Positions 51,738-62,443 are shown, numbered from the stretch's first letter. The stretch: 64,000 nucleotides of DNA from Leucobacter luti (GCF_004217175.1 NZ_SHKI01000004.1:372001-436000); one strand, 5' to 3'. Notes: a model not told the origin generated them from the letters alone. Program-made: numbers and translations.

Positions 51738-52469
51738 TTAGCCGAGACGAATCACGTCCGGGGTGGCGCTGGGTGACGCATACGTGCTCACCACGGTCTG
51801 GTTTCCGCCCCAGCCGCCGTGCACGGCCTGGCCGTTGCCGATGTAGACGGCCACGTGCGGGGCGCCCGCCCAGATGAGGATGTCGCCCGGCGCGTAGTTG
51901 CCGTCGGTCACCGGGGTGCCGTAGCGGTAGAAGTCTGAGACACCGTGGTCGTAGCCGCCCTGGTCGCGGCGCTCGGTGAGGCCGATCGCTGCGAGTGCGT
52001 TCTGCACGAGGTCGGTGCAATCCTGCGAGACGCCCACCTGCGCGAGCGCGGCAGCAACGAGGCCCTCAGCGCCAACGCCAGCGGGCACGTCGGTGCCGCT
52101 CTTTCCGGCGGGTGCGGCAGCGGCGGCCGAGGTCGTGGCGAGCAGTGCTGCCTCAGCAGCAGCCTTCTCTTCCGCTTCCTTTTCCTTGCGCTCCTGCTCG
52201 ACGATATCCGCGCCCACTTCGCCGTCAAGCGACAGAACGGGCGATACCTGGATATCTGCGGTGCCGGTGACCAGCTGCTGCGCGATGTCGGCGTCGGGCT
52301 GGCCCTCGACCGCGGGTGCGACAGCGTACGCGGGGAGCCCAAACGCGCCAACCAGCCCGAAGCTCAGGACGACTGCTCCGGCCATCTGCCCGATGCGCTT
52401 CGCCTGCGATTTTGCGGGCTTCGCAGCGTCGACCGAAACCGCGACCGCCGTGCTGGGGTTCTGATTCAC
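51738..52469 (-). CDS. NlpC/P60-family cell-wall hydrolase
   Basis: A 243-residue secreted endopeptidase. The first 50 residues give a basic region and a signal helix (MAGAVVLSFGLVGAFGLPAY, cleavage near AYA-V). A Glu/Lys/Ala-rich coil (about 90-120) leads to the C-terminal NlpC/P60 domain with the catalytic Cys in VGVSQDCTDLVQNAL and His in WAGAPHVAVYIGNGQAV. Such enzymes cut peptidoglycan cross-bridges during growth or division. The GTG at 52469 is chosen; a GTG at 52487 would add six residues. MtrA-like boxes lie about 90 bases upstream. Confidence 0.85.
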   Translation of the reverse strand: MNQNPSTAVAVSVDAAKPAKSQAKRIGQMAGAVVLSFGLVGAFGLPAYAVAPAVEGQPDADIAQQLVTGTADIQVSPVLSLDGEVGADIVEQERKEKEAEEKAAAEAALLATTSAAAAAPAGKSGTDVPAGVGAEGLVAAALAQVGVSQDCTDLVQNALAAIGLTERRDQGGYDHGVSDFYRYGTPVTDGNYAPGDILIWAGAPHVAVYIGNGQAVHGGWGGNQTVVSTYASPSATPDVIRLG

Positions 52470-52549
52470 GAGAATAATCTGCCTCACGTTGTGGGGATGT
52501 AGGTCTGGGGCGCCCCGTGTGGGACGCGATCGTTCAAGGGTAACTGATG

Positions 52550-52577
52550 ATCACGGGAATGTCACGCTCAGGTCACG
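52550..52577. promoter_or_regulatory. MtrA-like direct repeats upstream of the NlpC/P60 gene
   Basis: ATCACG (52550-52555), GTCACG (52561-52566) and GTCACG (52572-52577) are spaced exactly 11 bp apart, start to start. MtrA of actinobacteria binds direct GTCAC-type repeats at this spacing and controls cell-wall hydrolase genes. The link is inferred from this pattern and from the neighbouring gene. Confidence 0.55.
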
Positions 52578-52695
52578 AAACCCTCAACCTTCCTTGAAAC
52601 ATCAGGGAAGTCGGGCCCTGGGCGACCGGGGAGTTCGCTTCACGTCGAGCAAGTTTTCGAGCCTGCTCACGAGCGATTCCCCGGCCCGGGGTGGT

Positions 52696-54102
<1,407 letters not shown>

Positions 54103-54138
54103 TCATGTTCCAGCCGTCGCGTGAGGCGGCGGGTGTCT

Positions 54139-54831
54139 CTACTGCGAGACGAAAATGTGCGCGGCGATCTCGAACGGGAGATCGATCGCTTCATTCGAAC
54201 CCTCGACCTCGACGTGGACGGTCTGCCCGCGTCGGACGAAGGAAGCACTGTTGCCGGGGACGACCCCGGCGGCTGAGAGCTGCTCAAGGAGCTCGGGGTC
54301 GACCTGCAGCGGCTCAGCGAGCCGGCGTACCCGGGCGGTGAGCTCCTGGTCGAACTCCATGAGCAGGTCGCCCACGCCGGTGACACCGGTCTGGAACGAG
54401 CCGGCGCGCATGTTGCCGAGCTCTTCGAGGCCGGGGATCGGGTTGCCGTAGGGCGACTCGGTGGGGTTGCCGAGCATGTTCATCAGCTTGCGCTCGACGC
54501 GCTCGCTCATCACGTGCTCCCAGCGGCACGCTTCCTCGTGGACGTACGCCCATTCGAGGCCGATGACATCGGCGAGCAGGCGCTCAGCAATGCGGTGCTT
54601 GCGCATCACTCGCACGGCCTTGGTGCGCCCGTCGTCGGTGAGTTCGAGGCGACGGTCGTCGGTCACGACCACCAGGCCGTCGCGTTCCATGCGGCCAACG
54701 GTCTGCGACACGGTTGGCCCTGAATGGCCGAGCCGCTCGGAAATTCGCGCGCGCAGCGGGACGATGCCCTCTTCTTCGAGCTCCAGGATCGTGCGCAGGT
54801 ACATTTCCGTCGTGTCGATCAGATCAGTCAT
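54139..54831 (-). CDS. DtxR/IdeR-family metal-dependent repressor
   Basis: A 230-residue repressor in three parts: winged helix (MTDLIDTTEMYLRTILELEE, GHSGPTVSQTVGRMERDGL), dimerisation and metal domain (VHEEACRWEHVMSERVERKL), and a C-terminal SH3-like domain. Met10, Cys near 102, Glu and His of the primary metal site are present, together with RKHRIAERLL. It responds to iron or manganese. The ATG at 54831 gives the family start. It diverges from serC. Confidence 0.9.
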   Translation of the reverse strand: MTDLIDTTEMYLRTILELEEEGIVPLRARISERLGHSGPTVSQTVGRMERDGLVVVTDDRRLELTDDGRTKAVRVMRKHRIAERLLADVIGLEWAYVHEEACRWEHVMSERVERKLMNMLGNPTESPYGNPIPGLEELGNMRAGSFQTGVTGVGDLLMEFDQELTARVRRLAEPLQVDPELLEQLSAAGVVPGNSASFVRRGQTVHVEVEGSNEAIDLPFEIAAHIFVSQ

Positions 54832-54907
54832 TGCCACCCTCTCGTCATTCAGAGTCAAGCTTAGGGCATTGAGCTGCGTGGGCTCTGCCCCGAGTAGAAT
54901 CGCCAGT

Positions 54908-56026
54908 ATGGCCGACATTTCGATCCCCTCCAATCTTCTGCCCGCCGACGGACGCTTCGGGTGTGGCCCGTCGAAGGTGCGCGACGAGCAGCTCGCGTTC
55001 CTCGCGTCGCTGCAGCCGGGAGTGCTCGGCACCTCGCACCGCCAGGCGCCCGTCAAGGATCTGGTCGGCAGTGTCCGTTCCGGGCTCGCCGAGCTGTTCC
55101 GGGCGCCGGACGGCTACGAGGTGCTGCTCGCAAACGGTGGCGCAACGACCTTCTGGGACTCGGCCGTACACTCGCTCGTCGAGCACCGCAGCCAGCACCT
55201 CGCGTTTGGTGAGTTTGGCGCGAAGTTCGGCAAGGCCGCCGCTGCCGCGCCGTTCATCGACGCACCGGACGTGCGAAGCGCGGACGCCGGATCGCGCTCG
55301 CAGTCCGAGCCCGTTGCGGGCGTGGACGTGTACGCCTACCCGCACAACGAGACCTCCACCGGCGTCATGGCTCCCGTGACCCGTGTCGCCGGCGACGCGG
55401 GCGCCCTCACCGTGGTCGACGCAACGAGCGCCGCGGGCGGCATCGACTTCGACGCGAGCGAGACCGATGTCTACTACTTCTCCCCGCAGAAGAACTTCGC
55501 CTCGGACGGCGGGATCTGGTTCGCGCTGGTGTCCCCCGCCGCGATCGAGCGGATCGAGCGCGTCACGTCCTCGGGCCGCTACATCCCCGAGACGCTGAAC
55601 CTTGCCGGGGCGATCGAGAACTCACGCAAGAACCAGACGCTCAACACCCCGGCACTCGCGACCCTCGCGATGATGGACGAGCAGGTGCGCTGGATCAACG
55701 CGCAGGGCGGGCTGAGCTGGGCGTCGGCGCGCACCGCCGAATCGTCGGGCGTGCTCTACGACTGGGCCGAGCGCACGCCGGTCGCCACCCCGTTCGTGTC
55801 GAACCCGGACCACCGCTCGCAGGTGGTCGTAACAATCGACTTCGACGACACGGTCGACGCCGCCGCTATCTCGGCAGCACTCCGGGCAAACGGGATCGTT
55901 GACACGGAGCCCTACCGCAAGCTGGGCCGCAACCAGCTGCGCGTTGCCACGTTCACGGCGATTGAGCCCGACGACGTGCGGGCGCTCACCGGCGCAATCG
56001 ACTACGTGCTCGAGCGTCTGAGCTAA
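54908..56026 (+). CDS. serC: Phosphoserine aminotransferase
   Basis: A 372-residue PLP enzyme that makes 3-phosphoserine from 3-phosphohydroxypyruvate and glutamate. It has RFGCGPSKVRDEQLAFLASL, GTSHRQAPVKDLVGSVRSGL and the PLP lysine in YYFSPQKNFASDGGIWFALV. This is the actinobacterial form of SerC. A TAGAAT -10 box lies seven bases before the ATG, so the mRNA is probably leaderless and the start is secure. Two strong hairpins follow the gene. Confidence 0.93.
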   Translation: MADISIPSNLLPADGRFGCGPSKVRDEQLAFLASLQPGVLGTSHRQAPVKDLVGSVRSGLAELFRAPDGYEVLLANGGATTFWDSAVHSLVEHRSQHLAFGEFGAKFGKAAAAAPFIDAPDVRSADAGSRSQSEPVAGVDVYAYPHNETSTGVMAPVTRVAGDAGALTVVDATSAAGGIDFDASETDVYYFSPQKNFASDGGIWFALVSPAAIERIERVTSSGRYIPETLNLAGAIENSRKNQTLNTPALATLAMMDEQVRWINAQGGLSWASARTAESSGVLYDWAERTPVATPFVSNPDHRSQVVVTIDFDDTVDAAAISAALRANGIVDTEPYRKLGRNQLRVATFTAIEPDDVRALTGAIDYVLERLS

Positions 56027-56028
56027 CA

Positions 56029-56060
56029 CTGCCGGCCGGGGCAGTCGCCCCGGCCGGCAG
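56029..56060 (+). terminator. Terminator after serC
   Basis: A perfect 13-bp stem, ctgccggccgggg (56029-56041) with ccccggccggcag (56048-56060), loop of six, starts three bases after the serC stop. No T run follows, which is usual in GC-rich genomes. Confidence 0.75.
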
Positions 56061-56086
56061 CCCGGCTGCGGCGAGCAGTCCGGCCC

Positions 56087-56134
56087 AAACGAAACGGCCC
56101 ACAGAGCTAGCTGGCTCTGCGGGCCGTTTCGTTT
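56087..56134. terminator. Bidirectional terminator between serC and the sortase gene
   Basis: A perfect 14-bp stem, aaacgaaacggccc (56087-56100) with gggccgtttcgttt (56121-56134), encloses a second 6-bp stem cagagc (56102-56107) with gctctg (56114-56119). It overlaps the sortase stop codon and ends in T-rich DNA on both strands, so it can stop both convergent genes. Confidence 0.85.
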
Positions 56135-57101
56135 AGGCCGCGTGCACGCGGCGGGGTGCTGCCCCGCCGCGCACCCGGCACGACGCGACCACGTAGCCGC
56201 CGATCCCGAGCACCGCGGCCGCAGACCAGACGGCCCACCACGGGAAGCCCGGGACCGTGGGCGCTTGGCCCGCCGCGTCGAGATCGGCGACCGGGGTGGG
56301 GGTCACGCGCTCGCCGGTGACGAGGATGCGGTGGGAGTTGATGCCGAGCGGGGTGCAGGTGACAAGGGTCGCGAGGTCCTTCCCCTGCACCGGGTAGAGC
56401 GACTGCGTCTCGTCCGGCTTCACCACCCGAGTGTCACTCACGCGGTACGTGAGCACCTGGCCCCAGACCTCGATTGTGAAGGTGTCCCCGACCACCAGCT
56501 GGTCGAGGTTGTTGAACATTTCCGCCTGCGCGAGCCCGCGGTGGCCGGTGAGCACGGTGTGCGTGGTGTCGCCGCCGACGGGGAGCGCGGTGCCCTCAAG
56601 GTGACCCACCCCCTGTTCGAGCACCCGGTCGCTCGTGCCGTGGTAGATCGGAAGGTCGACGTCGATCTTCTGAATCTTGATCCGGGCCATCAGCCCGGTC
56701 GAGTCGGTGGCGAGGAGCCGGTCGTAGGCGGAGTCCGCCGGGTTGTCTGAGGCCTGCGGGATCCGCTCCCCCGGCGCGACAACCGCTGCGCCCGTGAGCT
56801 GCTCGTTGTATGCGTGCGCGGCGGCGAGCTCCGCGGCGCGATCCGCGGCGGAGCCGTTCTCCGCGTGGTTGAGCCCGATGATCTCGCGCGAATACTGCAG
56901 CTGCGAGAACCAGGTTGCGATGCTCGGCAGCTGCAGGAGCGCGACTCCAGCGAGCGCCAGCACGGCGACGAAGAGAACCACCGGGCTCGGTTTCCGCCAG
57001 CGGCGGCCCGAGCCCGGTGGGGTGGGAGTCTGCGCGGCCTGGTGGCGGACGTGGGTCGAGGCGACAACGGCTGGGGCCTCGTCCAAAGTCTGCTGCGGCA
57101 C
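56133..57101 (-). CDS. Class C sortase (pilus assembly)
   Basis: A 322-residue membrane transpeptidase. It has an N-terminal helix (VVLFVAVLALAGVALLQLPS), a catalytic core with His in TVLTGHRGLAQAEMFNNLDQ near 184, Cys in LVTCTPLGINSHRILVTGER near 247 and the Arg in the same stretch, and a C-terminal helix typical of class C. It polymerises LPxTG pilins through lysine isopeptide bonds. The GTG start follows AGGGAG. It is the last gene of the pilus operon. Confidence 0.92.
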   Translation of the reverse strand: MPQQTLDEAPAVVASTHVRHQAAQTPTPPGSGRRWRKPSPVVLFVAVLALAGVALLQLPSIATWFSQLQYSREIIGLNHAENGSAADRAAELAAAHAYNEQLTGAAVVAPGERIPQASDNPADSAYDRLLATDSTGLMARIKIQKIDVDLPIYHGTSDRVLEQGVGHLEGTALPVGGDTTHTVLTGHRGLAQAEMFNNLDQLVVGDTFTIEVWGQVLTYRVSDTRVVKPDETQSLYPVQGKDLATLVTCTPLGINSHRILVTGERVTPTPVADLDAAGQAPTVPGFPWWAVWSAAAVLGIGGYVVASCRVRGGAAPRRVHAA

Positions 57102-57122
57102 TGTGGCAATCTCCCTTGTTGT

Positions 57123-57160
57123 GGGGCGGTGAGGTGATGGGGAAATCCACTCACCGCCCC
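57123..57160 (-). terminator. Hairpin between pilin and sortase genes
   Basis: A perfect 11-bp stem, ggggcggtgag (57123-57133) with ctcaccgcccc (57150-57160), lies six bases past the pilin stop. It has no T run and the sortase gene lies just beyond, so partial termination that keeps sortase levels below pilin levels is likely. Confidence 0.65.
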
Positions 57161-57166
57161 GGCTTG

Positions 57167-58702
57167 TTACTCGACCCGGTGTGACCGGCGACGGGCGACG
57201 ATCAGCGCCGCGCCTGCCGCCGCGATGAGCAGTGCTCCACCGGCGATCGAGAGGATGAGTGCGCCCGAAGAGCCCGTGAGGGGCAGTTCCGGGCCGTCCT
57301 GCTGCACGTTCTTCACCGTGACGTCGACGTCGGTCGTCGCGCCGGTGTGCACGGTGACGGGGGTCAGCGCGGCAGCGCCCGTGGGAGTCACGTAGCCCGC
57401 GGGTGCCGCAATCTCCTTGATCACGTAGCAGCGCTGGCTCGCGTTCGTGGGCGCGTTGACGCTGTCGCTCACGAACAGCCCGGCGACGGTGATCCGACCG
57501 TTTGCACCGGTGGTGAACTCGGAGGCGCCGGAGACCGCAACGCGGCTGCCGGAGACGGTCGCGGTGGAGCAGTCGGCGGCGTAGGGATCCGCGGCAGCGT
57601 ACACCTCGAACTTGGCGCCGGCGAGCGTGTCGCCCGGGGTGCGGGAGTTCACCTTCTCGATCACGAGGTCACCCCAGTTCGAGGACACCGTGTTCGAGGT
57701 GATCGCGCTGCGGTGGTTCGGGTCGTTGACGAAGTCGGACGCCGTGTTGGTGATCGTGCCGTTGCCGAGCGACGTGACCGTGCCCTGGAACGTCACGACG
57801 ACCTGCTGTCCGGTGCGCGCCGCGAGCCACGCGTATCCGGCTGCCGGAGTGAACGCCACCTGCACAGACTGGCCGGATCCGGTCACCGCGTAGTTCGCGG
57901 CAGGCACGGCGACGCCGCCAACGGTCACGCTCTTCACGCCGAGTCCCACGCCCGCGGAGGCCGCGGTGGGGGTGAGGCGCGGATCGAGCGTGTCGAGCAC
58001 GTCGAAGCCAGTGAAGCTGCGGCCGAGCGCGAGCGTCGGGATAGTGGCGGTCACGGGGAACTCGATGACGCTCCCCAGGCCGAAGCCGAGGCCGCTCTGC
58101 GGGGTGATCGTCTTAACGATTGAGGTGACGCCGTTCTTGGGGTACACGTTGACGTCGTAGAGCCAGCCGTCCTCGTAGGGGTACGGGATCGTCACGATGA
58201 AGGGCGCGGCACGGTCGACCACGTTCGCCGGCGCGGCGGTCTCACAGACCACGTAGACACCAACGGAGGTCGGGATCGTCGCCGTGCCGTCCGCGTTGGT
58301 GGTCACCGGGGCGAGTGCGGTGCCGAGGGTGTACCCGGCCGGCGCGGTGCAGTCGGCGCCGGGCTCGAGGCCCTGGAGCGCGTCCCAGGCCGCGGGGTCG
58401 TTCAGGTCCACCGGTTCGCCATCCTGCAGCAGCGGCGCCGCGGTGAACTCGACTCCGGCGATCCCCGGCGTGGGGATCGCGGTGCCGGTCCCATCCGGGT
58501 TCTGGGTGACCGGGCTCGTGCCGGTCTGGTGCTCGTGCTTGTGCACGATGATCGACCCGGGCGCTGAAACGTCGATGCTCCCGTACGTCGGGGCGGCGAC
58601 CGCCGGCGTGCTTGCGGCGACGGCGCCGAGCAGCGCGATCGCGGCGGCTGCGAGCGCGGCGAGCGCTCGGTTCGGGGTTCCCCCTCGGCCTGTGTTTCTC
58701 AT
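57167..58702 (-). CDS. Major pilin (SpaH/EbpB type), LPxTG-anchored
   Basis: A 511-residue surface protein. It has a signal peptide (residues 1-37, ending STPAVA-AP), the pilin motif WLYDVNVYPKNGVT near 187 whose Lys is the polymerisation site, and a D2-type isopeptide domain (GFDVLDTLDPRLTPTAASAG). A Cna-B-like domain carries the E-box CYVIKEIAAPAGYV near 428, and the C-terminus has LPLTG near 473, a helix and RRRSHRVE. It forms the pilus shaft. The ribosome site is AGAGGA. A frame open to 59788 extends into the next gene and is not real. Confidence 0.9.
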   Translation of the reverse strand: MRNTGRGGTPNRALAALAAAAIALLGAVAASTPAVAAPTYGSIDVSAPGSIIVHKHEHQTGTSPVTQNPDGTGTAIPTPGIAGVEFTAAPLLQDGEPVDLNDPAAWDALQGLEPGADCTAPAGYTLGTALAPVTTNADGTATIPTSVGVYVVCETAAPANVVDRAAPFIVTIPYPYEDGWLYDVNVYPKNGVTSIVKTITPQSGLGFGLGSVIEFPVTATIPTLALGRSFTGFDVLDTLDPRLTPTAASAGVGLGVKSVTVGGVAVPAANYAVTGSGQSVQVAFTPAAGYAWLAARTGQQVVVTFQGTVTSLGNGTITNTASDFVNDPNHRSAITSNTVSSNWGDLVIEKVNSRTPGDTLAGAKFEVYAAADPYAADCSTATVSGSRVAVSGASEFTTGANGRITVAGLFVSDSVNAPTNASQRCYVIKEIAAPAGYVTPTGAAALTPVTVHTGATTDVDVTVKNVQQDGPELPLTGSSGALILSIAGGALLIAAAGAALIVARRRSHRVE

Positions 58703-58803
58703 GCTGGGTGTCCTCTCGTGCTGGTCTGTCAGTGTGTGGCCCGGGGTCCGGGACACGCGGGGGCGTGCTCCACGCGGGAGCCCCCTGGTCTGTGCGGCGC
58801 GCA

Positions 58804-61800
58804 TTACGCGCTCGGTTCGGTGTGGCGGCGTCGGCGCGTCCAGGTCACGGCGCCGAGCAGCAGGGCGAGCCCGGCGATTCCGGCCCCGGCGATTCCGAGT
58901 GCGTCTGAGCTGAGTCCGCCGGTGAGCGGGACCTCGAGTGCCGGCGCGGATCGGTTCACGAAACGGTAGACCGCGTGCTCGCCGACCCCCACCGAGACGG
59001 GGGCCGCTTCGTCGACGCGGCTCCAGTCGCAGCCGCCCGTGGTCGCCGCGTTCGGTACACAGAACTCGACGCGGTCGAGGAGGTATGCGAGCGGGGCGGC
59101 CGGGTCGTGCGGCAGCTCGGAGAGTTCGTAGTCGTGGTCCGCGGTCACCGCGAAGGTGTTGCCCGCGGAGCGGGCGTTCGACCCAGAGACCGTGAAGGTC
59201 TGCGGCGTGGTGCCGCCGTTCGCCCTCAGGTCCCAATTCGCGGGGCTCGCCGTGCCGTCCTCGACGGACTTGAGCAGCGTGAGCGTGGTGGTGCAGGTGA
59301 CCGTGTTGGTGATGGTGAACGTGTTCGGTCCTGGGGCAAGCGTTGTCGCGTACGGGAGGGTCTCGTTCAGCGTCGTGGTGCCGCGCTGTGTGAGCGCGCT
59401 CGACATGAGCGTGCATCCCGGCAGGAGCGTCTGGTCGATCCCCGTGGTCTCGTTGATCGAGAGGTTGCCGCCGGCCTGGTAGTTCGGCCGCACCACACCC
59501 CAGTCCTGGTTCGTCGCGCCGGCGGCTGCCGGCCCGGTCAGCGTGAGCTGGCCGGTGAGCCCCTCGGGGAGCGAGCCCTCGTCGCCGGGAATGTTGTAGG
59601 TGCCGATCGCGGTGCCGGATCCGTCGAGCACCCGCCAGGTCTTGTCTACGGTGACGGTCGATGTCTGGGGGGCCGCGCGGTTGTAGACCATGCAGTTCAC
59701 GGTCTGGCCGTTCGGCACCTGGACGGTGAAGCCGTTGACGGGGTTTCCGGTGGGAACCACCCCGGCACCCGTGACGAGGTTGGTGCACACAGCATTGCTC
59801 CCGTTGACGGGTTGCAGGGTGTACCCCGCCTGCTGGGTCTCAGTGACCGTCACCCCGGCGCTCGTGGTGCCGCCGGCGAACGAGAACGGGAAGGTGATCG
59901 TTCCGGTGCCGTCGTTCTGCGTGGCACGCACCGGCGTCGACGGGAGGGTCATACCCGGACCGGGGTTCGAGGCGGTGAACTCCCAGCCGCCCACGGCAGG
60001 CTGTGCGCCCGCGATCGAGCCGGCCGGAGCGGTGTTCGGCACAATCATCTTGGTGACCGTGAGCTGGCTTTCGCAGGCACCGAGGGCGAGCTGGCGCAGC
60101 AGGCTGCCGACCGTGCTGTAGTTACTGGTCTGGAAGTAGTCGGTGCCGGCGGTGGGCCCGGAGATCGCGCGCAGGTTGAGCGCGTTGTTTGCCCCGGTGG
60201 CGCCGGCGCCCACGCCGAACGCGATTACCCGCGTGCCGGTCTGCTTGAGCGCGTTTGCGGAGAAGATACCGTTCTCGGTCTCAATGAACCGCGACGCGTT
60301 CCCTGGCCCGGAGGGGCCAGTGCCGTAGTAGGTCGGGTTGCCGTCGGTGATGACGACCGCGATGTCGTACGGGTTGGTTGCGGCAGCGGTGGCCGCGACG
60401 CCGAGGCCGCGATCCCAGTTCGTGCCGCCGTCGGAGCCCCACCCGGCGTAGCGGCTCTTGAACGAGGTCGCCTGGGCCTGGGTCGACACCGAGGTGAGGG
60501 CCGGGTAGTTCTGGCTGGCGAGCGTCGCGGGCGAGCTCGTTGAGAATGAGAACAGCGACATCCGTGACTGCGTGCCCACGAGGGAGTCGACGAACGTGTC
60601 GGAGGCTGAGCGGAGCGCGGTGACCGAGTCGCCCACGGAGCCGGACAGGTCGAGGATCAGCGCGACGTCGATGCCGCAGCCCTGCGGCGCGGTCGGGTTG
60701 ACGCGGGATTGAGCCCACACGCCGCCGGATGCCGTTGCGTCTTCGGAGTCGGGAGCGTACATGAACTGCTGTGCGGAGCTGTAGAGCTGCCCGGAGCGCA
60801 GCTGCGTGCCGGTGCGGAACCGGTACACGGTCGAGTCGCCGGCGCCGCTGCCGTCGCCGGTGCGCAGCGAGGTGTTGGTGAACCAACCGGCCGGTGCGCC
60901 TTCGGGGCGCTGCACCACCCAGTAGCGCGCGTCACGGTTCGCGCCGCCGCTCTGGGTTGCGGGGACATTGAAGGTGCACTCGCCGTTTGCGTCGGACACG
61001 CAGCGCGCCCAGCCGGCGGCCACGCCGCTCACCCCGTCGGGGCGGGTGCTGCTCGGGGCAGAGGTGCCCGTGTACAGGAACAGCTCGACACCCGCGAGGG
61101 TGGTCACCCCGGTGGTCCCGGTGCGATCTCCGCCGGTCTTGACCACGATCTTCGCGGGCGGGATCGCGGCGGTCGTGTACGCGCCAAAGTTGTACGTGGT
61201 GCCGCCCCAGTTGCCGGTGTTGCCGTTTCCGCTGCTGGGGGTCACGCGCCACGCGGTGTCGCTCAGCGTGTATCCCGCGGGAGCGGCAATTTGCCGCACG
61301 CGGTATACCGAGTTTGTCGAGACGCCGTTGGCGGTCGGGTTCGTGGCCGGGGTGAGGAACTTCACCTGGAACTCGCCCGGATCAGGATCGCGGTCGGCCC
61401 CGGTGCAGGGCGCGGAGACGCAGTCGGTCACGGTGACCGTGCGGGTCCAGCTGTTCCCGTTCTGGCGCGGGCCGGCCAGCTCGAAGGTTGCGCCGGGGAG
61501 GAGTGCGCCGTTGCCGTCGACGGTGGTCCAGTACACATACGGTGCAACCACGCCGGGGCCGTCGGGGCCGAGCGCGAGCGGTGTGATCTCGGCAGCGCTG
61601 GCGGCGGCGCGCGCGGCAGGGGCCGGGTCACCCGCCGCGTCCGAGGGCGCCTCGGGGGCGGGATCCTCCTGCGGCGCTGCGGTCTCCGGAGTTGCCGATT
61701 CGGGGGCCGCCGGTGCAGACGTCGCGGTCTCGCCCGCGGCGGGGATCGTGAGCTGCGGGATCGGGTCGTCGGTCGAGCCGGGGACGGTGATCGTCTGCGC

Positions 61801-62301
61801 GGCCGCGTCCGGGGTCTCCCCCGCCGCCGTCGCGGTCATGCGGATCTGCACGGCGTCGCCCGCGGCGAGCTCGTGCGTCCGAGCAGGATCTCCCGCGTCG
61901 ACCAGGCTCGTGATCTCGAAGGCACCCGGTGTTGGATCCAGGTCGAGGCCCACATAGTCAGGCTCGCCCGCGTTGTCGGTGAGCAGGGCGGTAATGGGGG
62001 CACGCCCCGCGACCGCGTCCGCCGTGTTGAGCGGACCGCTCACCTCGAACGACACCCCGGACTGCAGTGCGCCCGCGGCATCGATTGCGCGCCAGCGCAG
62101 CGAGACGGGAGCGGGCGTATCGACGGCTGCGGCCTCGGCGCCGTCGGAGACGCCGGCGGACTGATCGGCCAGCGCCGGGGTTGCCCCCAGCAGGCCGATC
62201 GCTACCGCCGCAACGGCAGCAATTGCAGCCCCGCGTCGGCGCCCCGCGCCGTTCGAGCCAGCCCGCCGTTGTCGCGTTTCAGCAACGCCTGAGTACCCCA
62301 T
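58804..62301 (-). CDS. Pilus tip adhesin with von Willebrand A domain
   Basis: A 1165-residue cell-wall protein. It has a long signal peptide (cleavage near ALA-DQ), a Pro/Ala/Glu-rich stalk (about 150-230), Cna-B-like domains, then a vWA domain with MIDAS motif DVALILDLSGSVGDS near 550 and ITDGNPTYYGTGPSG. Further Cna-B and Ig-like repeats follow (TVTETQQAGYTLQPVNGSNA), and the sorting signal is VPLTG with a helix and RRRRHTEPSA. The order adhesin-pilin-sortase matches SpaA-type operons, so this is the probable tip protein. The ATG at 62301 follows GGGGAAACG. Confidence 0.88.
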   Translation of the reverse strand: MGYSGVAETRQRRAGSNGAGRRRGAAIAAVAAVAIGLLGATPALADQSAGVSDGAEAAAVDTPAPVSLRWRAIDAAGALQSGVSFEVSGPLNTADAVAGRAPITALLTDNAGEPDYVGLDLDPTPGAFEITSLVDAGDPARTHELAAGDAVQIRMTATAAGETPDAAAQTITVPGSTDDPIPQLTIPAAGETATSAPAAPESATPETAAPQEDPAPEAPSDAAGDPAPAARAAASAAEITPLALGPDGPGVVAPYVYWTTVDGNGALLPGATFELAGPRQNGNSWTRTVTVTDCVSAPCTGADRDPDPGEFQVKFLTPATNPTANGVSTNSVYRVRQIAAPAGYTLSDTAWRVTPSSGNGNTGNWGGTTYNFGAYTTAAIPPAKIVVKTGGDRTGTTGVTTLAGVELFLYTGTSAPSSTRPDGVSGVAAGWARCVSDANGECTFNVPATQSGGANRDARYWVVQRPEGAPAGWFTNTSLRTGDGSGAGDSTVYRFRTGTQLRSGQLYSSAQQFMYAPDSEDATASGGVWAQSRVNPTAPQGCGIDVALILDLSGSVGDSVTALRSASDTFVDSLVGTQSRMSLFSFSTSSPATLASQNYPALTSVSTQAQATSFKSRYAGWGSDGGTNWDRGLGVAATAAATNPYDIAVVITDGNPTYYGTGPSGPGNASRFIETENGIFSANALKQTGTRVIAFGVGAGATGANNALNLRAISGPTAGTDYFQTSNYSTVGSLLRQLALGACESQLTVTKMIVPNTAPAGSIAGAQPAVGGWEFTASNPGPGMTLPSTPVRATQNDGTGTITFPFSFAGGTTSAGVTVTETQQAGYTLQPVNGSNAVCTNLVTGAGVVPTGNPVNGFTVQVPNGQTVNCMVYNRAAPQTSTVTVDKTWRVLDGSGTAIGTYNIPGDEGSLPEGLTGQLTLTGPAAAGATNQDWGVVRPNYQAGGNLSINETTGIDQTLLPGCTLMSSALTQRGTTTLNETLPYATTLAPGPNTFTITNTVTCTTTLTLLKSVEDGTASPANWDLRANGGTTPQTFTVSGSNARSAGNTFAVTADHDYELSELPHDPAAPLAYLLDRVEFCVPNAATTGGCDWSRVDEAAPVSVGVGEHAVYRFVNRSAPALEVPLTGGLSSDALGIAGAGIAGLALLLGAVTWTRRRRHTEPSA

Positions 62302-62443
62302 CGTTTCCCCTGTTCCCCACGGATCACGGGGAACTCGGGCGATCACCACAGATCCCCGAGACCGTTCCCCGTCCCACGGGATTACGCTACGAAAGCTCGG
62401 CGGCGGGGGGATCCGGGAAAATTACCTATCTTTCGGCGCGGCG

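Noticed and set aside
52488..52690. c-di-AMP (ydaO-type) riboswitch upstream of the NlpC/P60 gene
   Set aside because: Such riboswitches precede many actinobacterial cell-wall hydrolase genes, but I could not find the conserved core segments on the minus strand here. The MtrA-like boxes explain the region better.
57167..59788. Pilin extended to 873 residues
   Set aside because: The added N-terminus is Arg/His-rich shadow of the adhesin gene; the ATG at 58702 has a ribosome site and a signal peptide.
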